From positions 1 through 7,560 of the forward strand of contig CALCWL010000091.1 of the NCBI GenBank assembly GCA_937906285.1: 7,560 nucleotides of DNA. Reading direction: 5' to 3'. This document shows positions 1-6,474 of this stretch, in pieces. The notes under the pieces were generated by a model. The model was not told the origin of the DNA. It searched no databases and worked only from the letters and a program-made list of their open reading frames with translations. The translations under genes were made by a program, and so were the position numbers. This DNA comes from an uncultured Rhodanobacter sp. Its GTDB lineage: Bacteria; Pseudomonadota; Gammaproteobacteria; Xanthomonadales; Rhodanobacteraceae. Position 1 is the first letter of the stretch. The number at the start of each line of letters is the position of its first letter.

Positions 1-64
1 TGATGGTGAGCAGCTCGCGGATATCGCGTTCATCGTCGATGACCAGGACGGTCTGCAGGCTCAT
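1..64 (-). CDS. Response regulator receiver domain, N-terminus only (PilR/NtrC-like)
   Basis: Only the first 21 codons lie in the window; the gene runs off the left edge. The visible peptide reads MSLQTVLVIDDERDIRELLT followed by I, the beginning of a CheY-like receiver domain: a hydrophobic first beta strand (residues 5-9) followed by the paired acidic residues D10-D11 that help bind Mg2+ next to the phosphorylated aspartate, which lies beyond the edge. The run IDDERDIRELL is typical of NtrC-class activators such as PilR of type IV pili, but OmpR-type and other regulators can begin similarly, so the output domain is unknown. The ATG at 64-62 has no clear Shine-Dalgarno sequence; the receiver fold starts right after it, which supports this start. 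It is 167 bp downstream of the secreted GH65 gene, is preceded by a candidate promoter, and is probably not part of the sugar operon. Confidence 0.8.
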   Translation of the reverse strand, partial: MSLQTVLVIDDERDIRELLTI

Positions 65-93
65 GGTTTGTCGCGTGGTGGGGGATCATTTCC

Positions 94-122
94 AGAATAC
101 CCGGCCCCGCGCCGTGGGGCAA
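94..122 (-). promoter_or_regulatory. Candidate sigma-70 promoter for the response regulator
   Basis: Read on the minus strand, TTGCCC (122-117) and TATTCT (99-94) are separated by exactly 17 bp and each matches the sigma-70 consensus hexamer at 4 of 6 positions. The hexamers stand about 30 bp upstream of the ATG at 64, leaving room for a short leader. TATTCT is one of the few AT-rich stretches in this otherwise very GC-rich gap. Plausible by position and spacing only. Confidence 0.35.
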
Positions 123-139
123 AGGCCGCGCGCGCCTGT

Positions 140-161
140 CGGTGCCCCGGCCAAGGCACCG
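140..161 (-). other. Short stem-loop in the gap after the GH65 gene
   Basis: CGGTGCC (140-146) pairs with GGCACCG (155-161), a 7-bp stem with an 8-base loop. No T-run follows on either strand, so it is not a canonical intrinsic terminator. Together with the larger stem-loop at 182-210 it could protect the 3' end of the operon mRNA or aid factor-dependent termination. Confidence 0.25.
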
Positions 162-181
162 TCGGGCGACCGGCAGGGCTT

Positions 182-210
182 GCCGCAGGGACGTGCGGCG
201 GTCCTGCGGC
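182..210 (-). terminator. Stem-loop 21 bp past the GH65 stop; possible operon 3' end
   Basis: On the minus strand GCCGCAGGAC (210-201) pairs with GTCC plus TGCGGC (192-189 and 187-182), a 10-bp GC-rich stem with one bulged base (188) and an 8-base loop. It starts 21 bases after the GH65 stop codon, where a terminator would be expected, but no U-tract follows it. It is therefore either a weak or Rho-assisted terminator or an mRNA-stabilising hairpin. Chance stems are common at this GC content. Confidence 0.3.
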
Positions 211-231
211 CCCTCGACCGGCTGGGCGGGT

Positions 232-2475
232 TCAGCGCGTCTCGCGGGTCAGTCGCACCTTGCCGTCGGCGTCGCGGTCGATGCGGATGTCGTGGCGCTG
301 GCCGCGGAGGGCGACGTTCTTCAGCGTCAGCGATGTCCACGCCGGCGGCAGTACCGGCGGATACGCCTGCACCAGCCCGTCGTCCTCGATGCGCAGGCCG
401 CTGAGGCCGTAGACGAGGCTCTGCACGAAGCCGGCCGAGCTGGACAGCAGGTAGCCGGCGTTGTTGGCGACGGTCTCGGTGCGCACGTTGAACGGCGGCT
501 TCAGGAAGCCGACCAGGTTGCGATCGATCCACTCGCCGGCGGCCTTGCCATCACCCAGCTCGGCCTCGCCCACGGCGAGCATCACCATCATCATCTCGTT
601 GGGGTCGTCGCCGTGGGTCCTGAGCGCTTCCAGCTGGAAGTCGAAGTCGTTGCGGCGTACCTGCGGCGACATCGGCAGGTCGAGGTTCGGGTACATCAGC
701 CAGATCAGCGAGGAGCCCATCCAGGTGATCTTGTCGTGCGGCACCGAGGCGTCGAAATCGAGGTGACGCTGGTGCTGCTGGTCGAACGGGACATACATCT
801 TGTCGGCGATAGTCGACCATTGCGGGTCGGGCGTGGTGCCGACCAGCCTGGCCGCCTTGACCGCGATACGCAGCGCCTTGCGCGCCGCGGCGTTGGTGAA
901 CGAGTCGTTCGGCACGTCTTCGTAGGCCTCGTCGGGCGAGGTGACGTGGTGGATCTCGTAGCGATCCCGCGCCCGGTTCCAGCTGACCCGGCTGGCCCAG
1001 AACTGCGCGATCTCGCGGATCACCGGCCAGCCGTACTGCTTCAGCCAGGCCTGGTCGCCGGTGGCCAGGTAGTACTGCCACTGGGCGATCGCGATGTCCG
1101 CGTTGACGTGGATCTCGCGCCACACGCCGTAGGCGAAGTGCGGCGTGTAGTCCGCACCGGTTTCGGGATCGGCCTCCCACGGATACATCGTGCCTTTCGC
1201 ACCGTACCGTTTCGCACGTTCGCGCGCCGGCTGCATGGTGCGGGCACGGAACATCGCGATCGGCCTGGCGCGTTCGGGATGCAGCAGGAGCAGGGCCGGA
1301 AACACCCACGAATCGCTGTCCCAGAATGCGTGGCCGGCGTAGCCCGGAGTCAGCGCGCAGGCGCCCATCGGCCAGGCCGTGCCCACCGTGGTGTTGGAGA
1401 GCAGGTAATACAGATCCGAATGCACGGCGCGCTGCACGTCGGGGGCACCATCGATCACGATGTCGGATTGCCACAAGGCGTGCCAGGCGGCGCGGTGTTC
1501 GGCGAGCAGCTTGTCGAAACCGGTGTGGCGTGCGGCAGTGGCCAGCGCCACGTCGGTGCGGGCGTCGCCGCCCCAGCCCTGGCGCGAGATCGCCACGTAC
1601 TTGGTGAAGGCGTAGGTGCGGCCCTTGCGCACTTTCGCAGTGAGGTTCAGCGACAGCTTGTATGGGCCTTTCTCCAACTGCACGCTCTCCACGTCGAGGC
1701 CGGCCGGCAACTCGACCGCCGCGGCCTCGGCCATGGCCAGGCCATGCTCGGCGCGGCCGTCCAGCCACATGGTCAGGGTCTTGCTGTCGCCGTCGCTGGC
1801 CAGTACGCGGGTGTATCCGGGGTACCACACGGCGGCGCGGTCGGGAGTCGGCACCGGCTTGTTCTGCAGGTTCTGGCCGCTGGCGATCACCGCGGCGATC
1901 ATCTGGTCGCCGGTCAGCGTGGCGATCGGGAAGCGCGGCTGGTGTTCCGACCACAGCCGGATCGGAAAGGTCAGCTGCACGCTGCCGTCGAATTGCGGGG
2001 TGATCGTCAGCCGGGTGGCGGCGAGATGGTGCGCGGCCTGGCTGACGAAGGTGGTGACCTGCACCTCGGTCGACTTGTTGGCGTAGACGAAGCGGAAGTT
2101 CGTCGACAGCGTGCCGTCGTGCATGTCCAGCGTCTGCGCGTAGTCGGCGAAAATCTTCGGGTCGAGCCGGGTCGCGTTGAGCCAGCCGCCGCCGGGGTTG
2201 TAGTCGATCTCGCTCCAGCCGGGAATCGCGGCCGGGCGCGCGATGTCGCCGGGCTTGTAGTCCATGAATGCCACCATGTACGCGCGGTCGGGTTCGGTGC
2301 CGCGTACTGAGGTCATGGTGGAGAAATAGCCGTTGGCGAGGTAGCTGGGGAAGTAGCTGTCGAAGTTCGCCGCGGTGCCGGTGAGCAGGAAACCGGGGTC
2401 GGTGGCGGCATGCGCCGGCAGGGCGAGCGCGGCGAACAGGAACAGGCCGGCGAGGGGGGTGTGGCGTGACTTCAT
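232..2475 (-). CDS. Secreted GH65 alpha-glucosidase (kojibiose hydrolase/PGGHG-like)
   Basis: A 747-residue protein predicted to hydrolyse a terminal alpha-linked glucose from a di- or oligosaccharide in the periplasm. Residues 1-23 form a Sec signal peptide (basic start, hydrophobic 8-20, AHA cleavage motif). Then follow an N-terminal beta-sandwich (about 27-285), a helical linker, the (alpha/alpha)6 catalytic barrel (about 350-695) and a short C-terminal beta domain. GH65 hallmarks are GHAFWDSDSW (381-390), YPWE (431-434), HVNADIA (456-462), TSPDEAYEDVPNDSFTN (512-528, general acid E516) and RTETVANN (665-672). As I recall, the catalytic carboxylates of human PGGHG are D301, E430 and E574; D386, E516 and E667 here occur in matching motifs with nearly the same spacing. 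The phosphorylase HDS(S/T)LS motif is absent where E667 sits, favouring hydrolysis. The start at 2475 has GGAG five bases upstream and the signal peptide right after; a reading frame open to 2529 adds only a non-signal extension overlapping the MFS gene. It lies 19 bp after the MFS gene. Acid trehalase or another alpha-glucosidase activity is also possible. Confidence 0.88.
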   Translation of the reverse strand: MKSRHTPLAGLFLFAALALPAHAATDPGFLLTGTAANFDSYFPSYLANGYFSTMTSVRGTEPDRAYMVAFMDYKPGDIARPAAIPGWSEIDYNPGGGWLNATRLDPKIFADYAQTLDMHDGTLSTNFRFVYANKSTEVQVTTFVSQAAHHLAATRLTITPQFDGSVQLTFPIRLWSEHQPRFPIATLTGDQMIAAVIASGQNLQNKPVPTPDRAAVWYPGYTRVLASDGDSKTLTMWLDGRAEHGLAMAEAAAVELPAGLDVESVQLEKGPYKLSLNLTAKVRKGRTYAFTKYVAISRQGWGGDARTDVALATAARHTGFDKLLAEHRAAWHALWQSDIVIDGAPDVQRAVHSDLYYLLSNTTVGTAWPMGACALTPGYAGHAFWDSDSWVFPALLLLHPERARPIAMFRARTMQPARERAKRYGAKGTMYPWEADPETGADYTPHFAYGVWREIHVNADIAIAQWQYYLATGDQAWLKQYGWPVIREIAQFWASRVSWNRARDRYEIHHVTSPDEAYEDVPNDSFTNAAARKALRIAVKAARLVGTTPDPQWSTIADKMYVPFDQQHQRHLDFDASVPHDKITWMGSSLIWLMYPNLDLPMSPQVRRNDFDFQLEALRTHGDDPNEMMMVMLAVGEAELGDGKAAGEWIDRNLVGFLKPPFNVRTETVANNAGYLLSSSAGFVQSLVYGLSGLRIEDDGLVQAYPPVLPPAWTSLTLKNVALRGQRHDIRIDRDADGKVRLTRETR

Positions 2476-2480
2476 GGTCG

Positions 2481-2484
2481 CTCC
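2481..2484 (-). promoter_or_regulatory. Shine-Dalgarno site of the secreted GH65 gene
   Basis: GGAG lies five bases before the ATG at 2475-2473, inside the 19-bp gap after the MFS stop codon. It decides the start against the in-frame upstream ATG at 2529, which would place 18 charged and polar residues before the signal peptide. Confidence 0.65.
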
Positions 2485-2494
2485 GGATGGCGGG

Positions 2495-3757
2495 TCATTT
2501 CGCGGCGAGCCGGATCGCCGGGATGACACCGACGCTGTCGGTCTCTCGCTTGAAGAAGAACAGGGTGAGCAGGATCAGGCTCATCGGCAGCAGCGAGAAA
2601 TAGAACGCGTCGATGCCGTCGTAGCTGGCGAACACGCGCGCGGTGATGTACGAGCCCAGCGTGCCGCCGAGCGCGGAGAACACGACGATCAGTCCGGTCA
2701 TCGCCGCGTGCATCGGTTTGGGCAGGGAACTCAGCGCCACCGAGTTGATCACCGGGTAGATCGGCGCCATCAGCAGGCCGAGCAACGGGATCAGGTACGC
2801 CGCCAGCGGTGCGTTGAACCAGCCCACGTCCAGCCGCGCTGCCACGCCGCGGGCCAGCGGCAGCACCACCACCACCAGCCCGCCCATGCCGATCACGCAG
2901 GCGTTGAGCAGCGCGTACCAGCGCACGCGCTTGAGTACGAAGCCGGCGCCGATGCGGCCCAGCGCGGTCATCCCGGCGAGGATGCTGGCGAACTGGATGC
3001 TCATCGCGTTCGGCAGCTTGAGGATCTCGTTGTTGAAGGTGGGCAGCCAGGTGCCGAAGCTCTGCTCGATCAGTACGTACAGGAAGGCCGAGGCGAGGAA
3101 CACGTAGACCAGCGGGCGCACGAACAGGCGCAGCATCTCCATGATCGCGTCGCCGAAGGAGTTGTTGTGCCCGCGCGCATGCGCGGCGCTTTCGTCCAGG
3201 GTGCTGGTGGCCAGCAGCGCGATGGTCAGCGCGCAGGCGCCGGCGAGCAGCCAGTACACGTTGAACCAGGCCGGGTCGCCCGGGTCGGCCGGGTCGATGT
3301 AGGCGCTGAAGATCCAGTTGCCGGCCAGCACGCCGACCATGAACAGGCCCTCGATGGTGTTGGTCAGCCGCGAGTGCGCGGTCTTGTCCGCGGTAAGCAG
3401 GCCGATCGACGAGTACACGGCGACCTTGGCCAGCGCGAATGAAAAACCCACGCAGGCGAACAGCAGCCGCGTGGTAGGGAAACTGGGGTAGAGCGGCATC
3501 ATCACGCAGGCACCGCCGACGATCGCCAGCGCCAGCATCATCGAGCGCCGGTAGCCGAACATCGGCAGGAACGAGGCGACCAGGAACGAGGTGAACGCGA
3601 TGGTCAGGTCCTTGTAGCGTTCCAGCGCGCTGGCCGCCGGCTTGTCGATGCCGAACGTGGCGATCGACTGCAGGATCACCGTGCCGACGCTGTTGAGAAG
3701 GATCGCGAAGATCATGTAGATCAGCACCAGCGCGACGATCATGCGGATTCGATTCAT
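2495..3757 (-). CDS. MFS sugar transporter, 12 TM
   Basis: A 420-residue inner-membrane protein of the major facilitator superfamily, predicted to import the sugar delivered or trimmed by its operon partners. Twelve hydrophobic segments are visible at about 7-30, 50-68, 74-92, 97-120, 134-153, 165-184, 212-230, 252-272, 280-300, 318-338, 352-373 and 384-402, with a polar central loop (185-211, including AHARGHNNSFGD). The TM8-TM9 loop carries GRIGAGFVLKRV (267-278), the second-half version of MFS motif A; the first half has the weaker FGYRRS (67-72). Acidic E231 in TM7, within EQSFGTWLPTF, and the N-terminal layout resemble FHS-type sugar:proton symporters (FucP/GlcP group), but this is pattern resemblance only. 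The start at 3757 is supported by a G-run four bases upstream and the immediate first helix; the frame stays open to 3784 without a better start. It lies between the receptor (100-bp gap with a strong stem-loop) and the GH65 gene (19-bp gap). Substrate not determinable: disaccharide, glucose or the released aglycone sugar. Confidence 0.85.
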   Translation of the reverse strand: MNRIRMIVALVLIYMIFAILLNSVGTVILQSIATFGIDKPAASALERYKDLTIAFTSFLVASFLPMFGYRRSMMLALAIVGGACVMMPLYPSFPTTRLLFACVGFSFALAKVAVYSSIGLLTADKTAHSRLTNTIEGLFMVGVLAGNWIFSAYIDPADPGDPAWFNVYWLLAGACALTIALLATSTLDESAAHARGHNNSFGDAIMEMLRLFVRPLVYVFLASAFLYVLIEQSFGTWLPTFNNEILKLPNAMSIQFASILAGMTALGRIGAGFVLKRVRWYALLNACVIGMGGLVVVVLPLARGVAARLDVGWFNAPLAAYLIPLLGLLMAPIYPVINSVALSSLPKPMHAAMTGLIVVFSALGGTLGSYITARVFASYDGIDAFYFSLLPMSLILLTLFFFKRETDSVGVIPAIRLAAK

Positions 3758-3761
3758 GTGA

Positions 3762-3767
3762 CCCCCC
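3762..3767 (-). promoter_or_regulatory. Shine-Dalgarno-like G-run of the MFS gene
   Basis: Six G residues on the minus strand end four bases before the ATG at 3757-3755. This is a poor match to AGGAGG but the only purine run in position; it supports this start over the in-frame ATG at 3784. Confidence 0.45.
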
Positions 3768-3792
3768 GGTGTCGTGGTGTGCAAGGCTGGCG

Positions 3793-3837
3793 AAAAGACG
3801 CGATCCGGATCGCCTTGAGGGTTCGATCCGGATCGCG
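3793..3837 (-). terminator. Intercistronic terminator/attenuator between receptor and MFS genes
   Basis: On the minus strand CGCGATCCGGATCG (3837-3824) is perfectly complementary to CGATCCGGATCGCG (3812-3799), giving a 14-bp GC-rich stem with an 11-base loop, followed at once by TCTTTT (3798-3793). That is the form of an intrinsic terminator with a short U-tract. It begins 20 bp after the receptor stop codon and 35 bp before the MFS start. Because no clear promoter follows, it is more likely a partial terminator or a 3' RNA stabiliser that makes the receptor message more abundant than the downstream genes. Confidence 0.6.
3800..3835. repeat. Tandem perfect palindromes (CGATCCGGATCG x2)
   Basis: The 12-bp perfect palindrome CGATCCGGATCG occurs at 3801-3812 (extending to a 14-bp palindrome, 3800-3813) and again at 3824-3835, centres 23 bp apart, about two helical turns. 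Each copy contains two GATC sites. Because each copy is self-complementary, the pair can either form one long hairpin in RNA or be read as two dyad sites for a dimeric DNA-binding protein. The terminator reading is favoured by the following T-run. Confidence 0.6.
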
Positions 3838-3857
3838 CGCCCCGCAGCCATCCAGGC

Positions 3858-6401
3858 TCAGAACAGGTACTTCACCGTCATGTTCACCTCGCGCCCTTCC
3901 AGCGGGCGGGCCAGGATCACGCCATCGGTGCCGGCGGCCGAGCCGAAGATGCGCGAGTTGCTCTCGGTCAAACCCAGTTCATTGGTCATGTTGGTGCCTT
4001 GCAGGCGGAGCTGCCAGTTCTGCCGCACGTTGGCGACGATGCCGAAGTCCAGCGTGTCATAGCTGCCCAGCTGCTGCAGACCGGACTGGTCCTGGGTATG
4101 CGCGCCGACGTGGGTGTAGGTCACGAAGGCGGTGACATCGCCCCAGGCGAACGGCAGGCGGTAGCTCGGCGTGAGCATGTAGCGCACCTTCGGCTGGCGC
4201 TGCAGCTGCTTGCCGTTGACGGTGATGCACCGGGTGGTGCCGGTGGCCAGGTCGGTGTACAGGAAGCAGGAGTTGTTGTGCGAGTAGTGGCCGTCGAGGT
4301 AGTTGGCGACCACCTGCAGCTTGAAGTTCTCGAACGGCGTGATCGCACCGGACAGGTTGATGCCCTTGGAGTCGGAGCCGTACAGCGCCTGCGCGCCGAC
4401 TGGCGCGCCCTGGTTGTTGGTGGGCTGGTAGGTCAGGCCGTTGAACTGGCGGTGGTACACGCTGATGTCGGCGTAGACGAGGTCCGACTGGTACTTGAAG
4501 CCGCCCTCGAAGTTCTGGATCTTCTGCAGCGGCGGGGTGTTGCCGGTGGTGTTGCCGCGCAACGCGTTGTCGAAGTCGCCGAAATGCGCACCCTTGTTGG
4601 CGCGCACGTAGACGCTCATGTTGTCGGCCAGCTCGTAGTTCACGCCGGCGGTCCACGACGGGTGGGTCTTGTCGTAGCGGGTGCGCGCGTACGAGCCGTC
4701 GCACACCGGCACGCTGTTGTCGTACAGCGTATTCGGGTTGCCGTCGAGGTTGACGTTGTGGAGGTTGCACACGTTGTTGGTGGCGTTCTCGTTCTCGATG
4801 CGGCCGGACACGTCGATCAGCCACGGCCCGATCCGCCACACGTCGGACAGGTAGAACGCCTTGTTGGTGGCGGTGCCGTGCTGGGCGATGTTGTAGCCGC
4901 CGTAGTCGAGGAAGCCCTGGTCGTCGGTGAGCTGCTTGGTCTGGCCGCCGTCGACATAGCTGACCTGGATCGGCTGCGCGTTCGGCGTGTTGGTCATCAG
5001 CATCTGGTTGCCCAGCGCCCACTTGTCGTTCATGGTGTAGTGGGTCAGGTAGACGCCGGCGGTGAGCGTATTGCCCTCGAACAGCTGCTTGCTCAGGCGG
5101 AAGTCGTTGCTCATGTTCTTCAGGTGCTTGTGGATGTACCACCAGCCCTGGTGGATCACGCTCTGGTTCGGGTCGACTGCGCCGCCGCCATGCACGTAGG
5201 TGGCAGTGGCCGAGCCGGCCGGCAGGTTGAATGCGCCCATGCTGGCGGTACCGGTGTAGAGCATGTCGTTCATGCTGCCGGGATTGGTGCCGGAGAACAG
5301 CGCGTTGGTGTCGACATCGCCGCCGTCGATCAGGAACTTGTCGGAGATGTTCCAGCCGTTGCCCAGGTCGTAGTCGAAGTTGCCGCCCAGGAAGCTGAAC
5401 TTGGCGCCGCGGCCGTTGGCAAGGTCGGCGTTGGTGCCGCCGCCGGGGTAGCCCGGCAGGCGCACGTGCTGGATCCCCTTGCCGTTGTAAGTGTCGGTCA
5501 GCGGGTCGAAGCCGGGGTAGGCGCTGAAACTGTCGGTGCCGTGCTGGATCAGCGGGATCGGCGTGATGAACTGGTTCTTGTCGTCCAGGTGGCGCGCATA
5601 CAGGGTGAAGCTGCCGTTGTCGCTGTCGTGGCTCAGCGTGGCGGTGAGCTGGCCGCCCTTGTCGGCCGGAAACTGCGGGTCGCGCACGCCATCGGAGTCG
5701 CGATAGAAGCCGCCCACGCTGCCGTACCAGTTGTTGCCCAGCGGGAAGCCCACGAAACCATCGACGCGGCGCAGGTTCTCGTCGCCCCAGGTAACGCCGA
5801 CGCTGCCGCTGGGCACGTCGGTGCCGGTCTTCAGCATGAAGTTCGCGGTGGCGCCGATCTGGCCGTCGCCGAACACCACCGACGGGCCGCCCTGCAGGAT
5901 TTCCACGCGGTCGACCGTGTCGTCGAGGCGGAAGATCGAGGTGGTCTCGAAGAACGACAGCGTGGGCATGCCGTACAGCGGCGAGCCCATCAGCTGGGTG
6001 GAGAAGAAGGGCGCGTCGCCGCCGCCCGGGAAGCCGGCGATCTCGATGTTGGCGCCGGTCTGGCCGCCGGTGGACTCCGGCCACATGCCGGGGGATATCT
6101 TCAGCAGGTCGGCCGTGCTCTTCGGATTGGCTTCCTTGATCTGCTCGGCCGTGGCGGTGGTGACCGAGTAGCTGGTGTCGATCTTCTTCAGGCCGCCGGT
6201 GGCGGTGTTGCCCGTCACCACCACCTGCTCCAGGGTCTTGGCCTGGGCGATCTCGGCCTTTTTCTGCGGGGCCGAACTTCGCGCGGCCGGCGCTTGCGCA
6301 CCCTGCGCCGGCGTGGTGTCCTGGGCCATCGTCGTACCGCAGAACAGGATGGCGGCGATGGCCACCGGAAGGCTCAGTCTGGACAGCTGCTTGGTCTTCA
6401 T
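3858..6401 (-). CDS. TonB-dependent outer-membrane receptor, carbohydrate uptake type
   Basis: An 847-residue outer-membrane transporter that should move a sugar ligand into the periplasm using TonB/ExbBD energy. Residues 1-27 are a signal peptide (KTKQLSRLS start, hydrophobic core 11-20, cleavage after TMAQ). An Ala/Pro/Gln-rich linker (28-53) leads to a TonB-box region, KTLEQVVVTGN (55-65). The plug spans about 72-195: STADLLKISPGM (95-106), IEIAGFPGGGDAPFF (119-133) and VDRVEILQGGPSVVFGDGQI (163-182) are its conserved elements. The beta barrel fills about 200-847, ending in MTVKYLF with the C-terminal phenylalanine used in outer-membrane assembly. No N-terminal STN signalling domain is present, so it is not a FecA-type signal transducer. 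Four cysteines in the mature protein fall into two close pairs (545/567, 712/725), probably in surface loops. The start at 6401 follows GGGGAG by eight bases and is directly followed by the signal peptide. Its place between a GH65 phosphorylase-mutase and an MFS/GH65 pair points to an alpha-glucoside ligand; siderophore uptake is unlikely but not excluded. Confidence 0.9.
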   Translation of the reverse strand: MKTKQLSRLSLPVAIAAILFCGTTMAQDTTPAQGAQAPAARSSAPQKKAEIAQAKTLEQVVVTGNTATGGLKKIDTSYSVTTATAEQIKEANPKSTADLLKISPGMWPESTGGQTGANIEIAGFPGGGDAPFFSTQLMGSPLYGMPTLSFFETTSIFRLDDTVDRVEILQGGPSVVFGDGQIGATANFMLKTGTDVPSGSVGVTWGDENLRRVDGFVGFPLGNNWYGSVGGFYRDSDGVRDPQFPADKGGQLTATLSHDSDNGSFTLYARHLDDKNQFITPIPLIQHGTDSFSAYPGFDPLTDTYNGKGIQHVRLPGYPGGGTNADLANGRGAKFSFLGGNFDYDLGNGWNISDKFLIDGGDVDTNALFSGTNPGSMNDMLYTGTASMGAFNLPAGSATATYVHGGGAVDPNQSVIHQGWWYIHKHLKNMSNDFRLSKQLFEGNTLTAGVYLTHYTMNDKWALGNQMLMTNTPNAQPIQVSYVDGGQTKQLTDDQGFLDYGGYNIAQHGTATNKAFYLSDVWRIGPWLIDVSGRIENENATNNVCNLHNVNLDGNPNTLYDNSVPVCDGSYARTRYDKTHPSWTAGVNYELADNMSVYVRANKGAHFGDFDNALRGNTTGNTPPLQKIQNFEGGFKYQSDLVYADISVYHRQFNGLTYQPTNNQGAPVGAQALYGSDSKGINLSGAITPFENFKLQVVANYLDGHYSHNNSCFLYTDLATGTTRCITVNGKQLQRQPKVRYMLTPSYRLPFAWGDVTAFVTYTHVGAHTQDQSGLQQLGSYDTLDFGIVANVRQNWQLRLQGTNMTNELGLTESNSRIFGSAAGTDGVILARPLEGREVNMTVKYLF

Positions 6402-6409
6402 TTCCGTCA

Positions 6410-6415
6410 CTCCCC
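6410..6415 (-). promoter_or_regulatory. Shine-Dalgarno site of the TonB-dependent receptor
   Basis: GGGGAG stands eight bases before the ATG at 6401-6399. It decides this start against an in-frame ATG at 6509, which would overlap the end of the upstream fusion gene and bury the signal peptide. Confidence 0.65.
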
Positions 6416-6439
6416 ACCAGTTGGATTGGATTGTTTTCG

Positions 6440-6465
6440 CCGCACGGCTCATGCCGGCTGTGCGG
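6440..6465 (-). other. Intercistronic stem-loop between fusion gene and receptor gene
   Basis: On the minus strand CCGCAC (6465-6460) pairs with GTGCGG (6445-6440); two further G-C pairs are possible after one mismatch. It lies in the 73-bp gap, 9 bp after the fusion-gene stop. The following bases are A-rich (CGAAAACAATCC), not T-rich, so it is not an intrinsic terminator and read-through into the receptor gene is expected. No convincing sigma-70 promoter is visible in the gap. Confidence 0.25.
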
Positions 6466-6474
6466 AACGGCCGC

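Noticed and set aside
142..2310. 722-codon open frame on the plus strand opposite the secreted GH65 gene
   Set aside because: Its translation is rich in Arg, Gly, Val and His with no domain, and it lies wholly antisense to a gene with clear family motifs. Long antisense frames are expected at this GC content.
2375..3442. 355-codon open frame on the plus strand opposite the MFS gene
   Set aside because: The product is a His/Gln/Arg/Gly-rich sequence without membrane segments or domains; the minus-strand frame gives a coherent 12-helix transporter.
2472..3851. 459-codon minus-strand frame overlapping the MFS gene in another frame
   Set aside because: An Arg/Ala/Gly-rich shadow of the transporter gene with no coherent helices; similar shadows overlie the GH65, receptor and fusion genes.
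6337..6345. Receptor as a lipoprotein via Cys21
   Set aside because: The residues before the cysteine (AILFC) do not fit a lipobox and a normal signal peptidase I site follows shortly after.
6421..6433. TTGGATTGGATTG short direct repeat upstream of the receptor gene
   Set aside because: Two and a half copies of a 5-mer without dyad symmetry or promoter spacing; too short to call an operator or a repeat family.
6440..6465. Stem-loop after the fusion gene as an intrinsic terminator
   Set aside because: The stem is short and is followed by A-rich, not T-rich, sequence on the transcribed strand.
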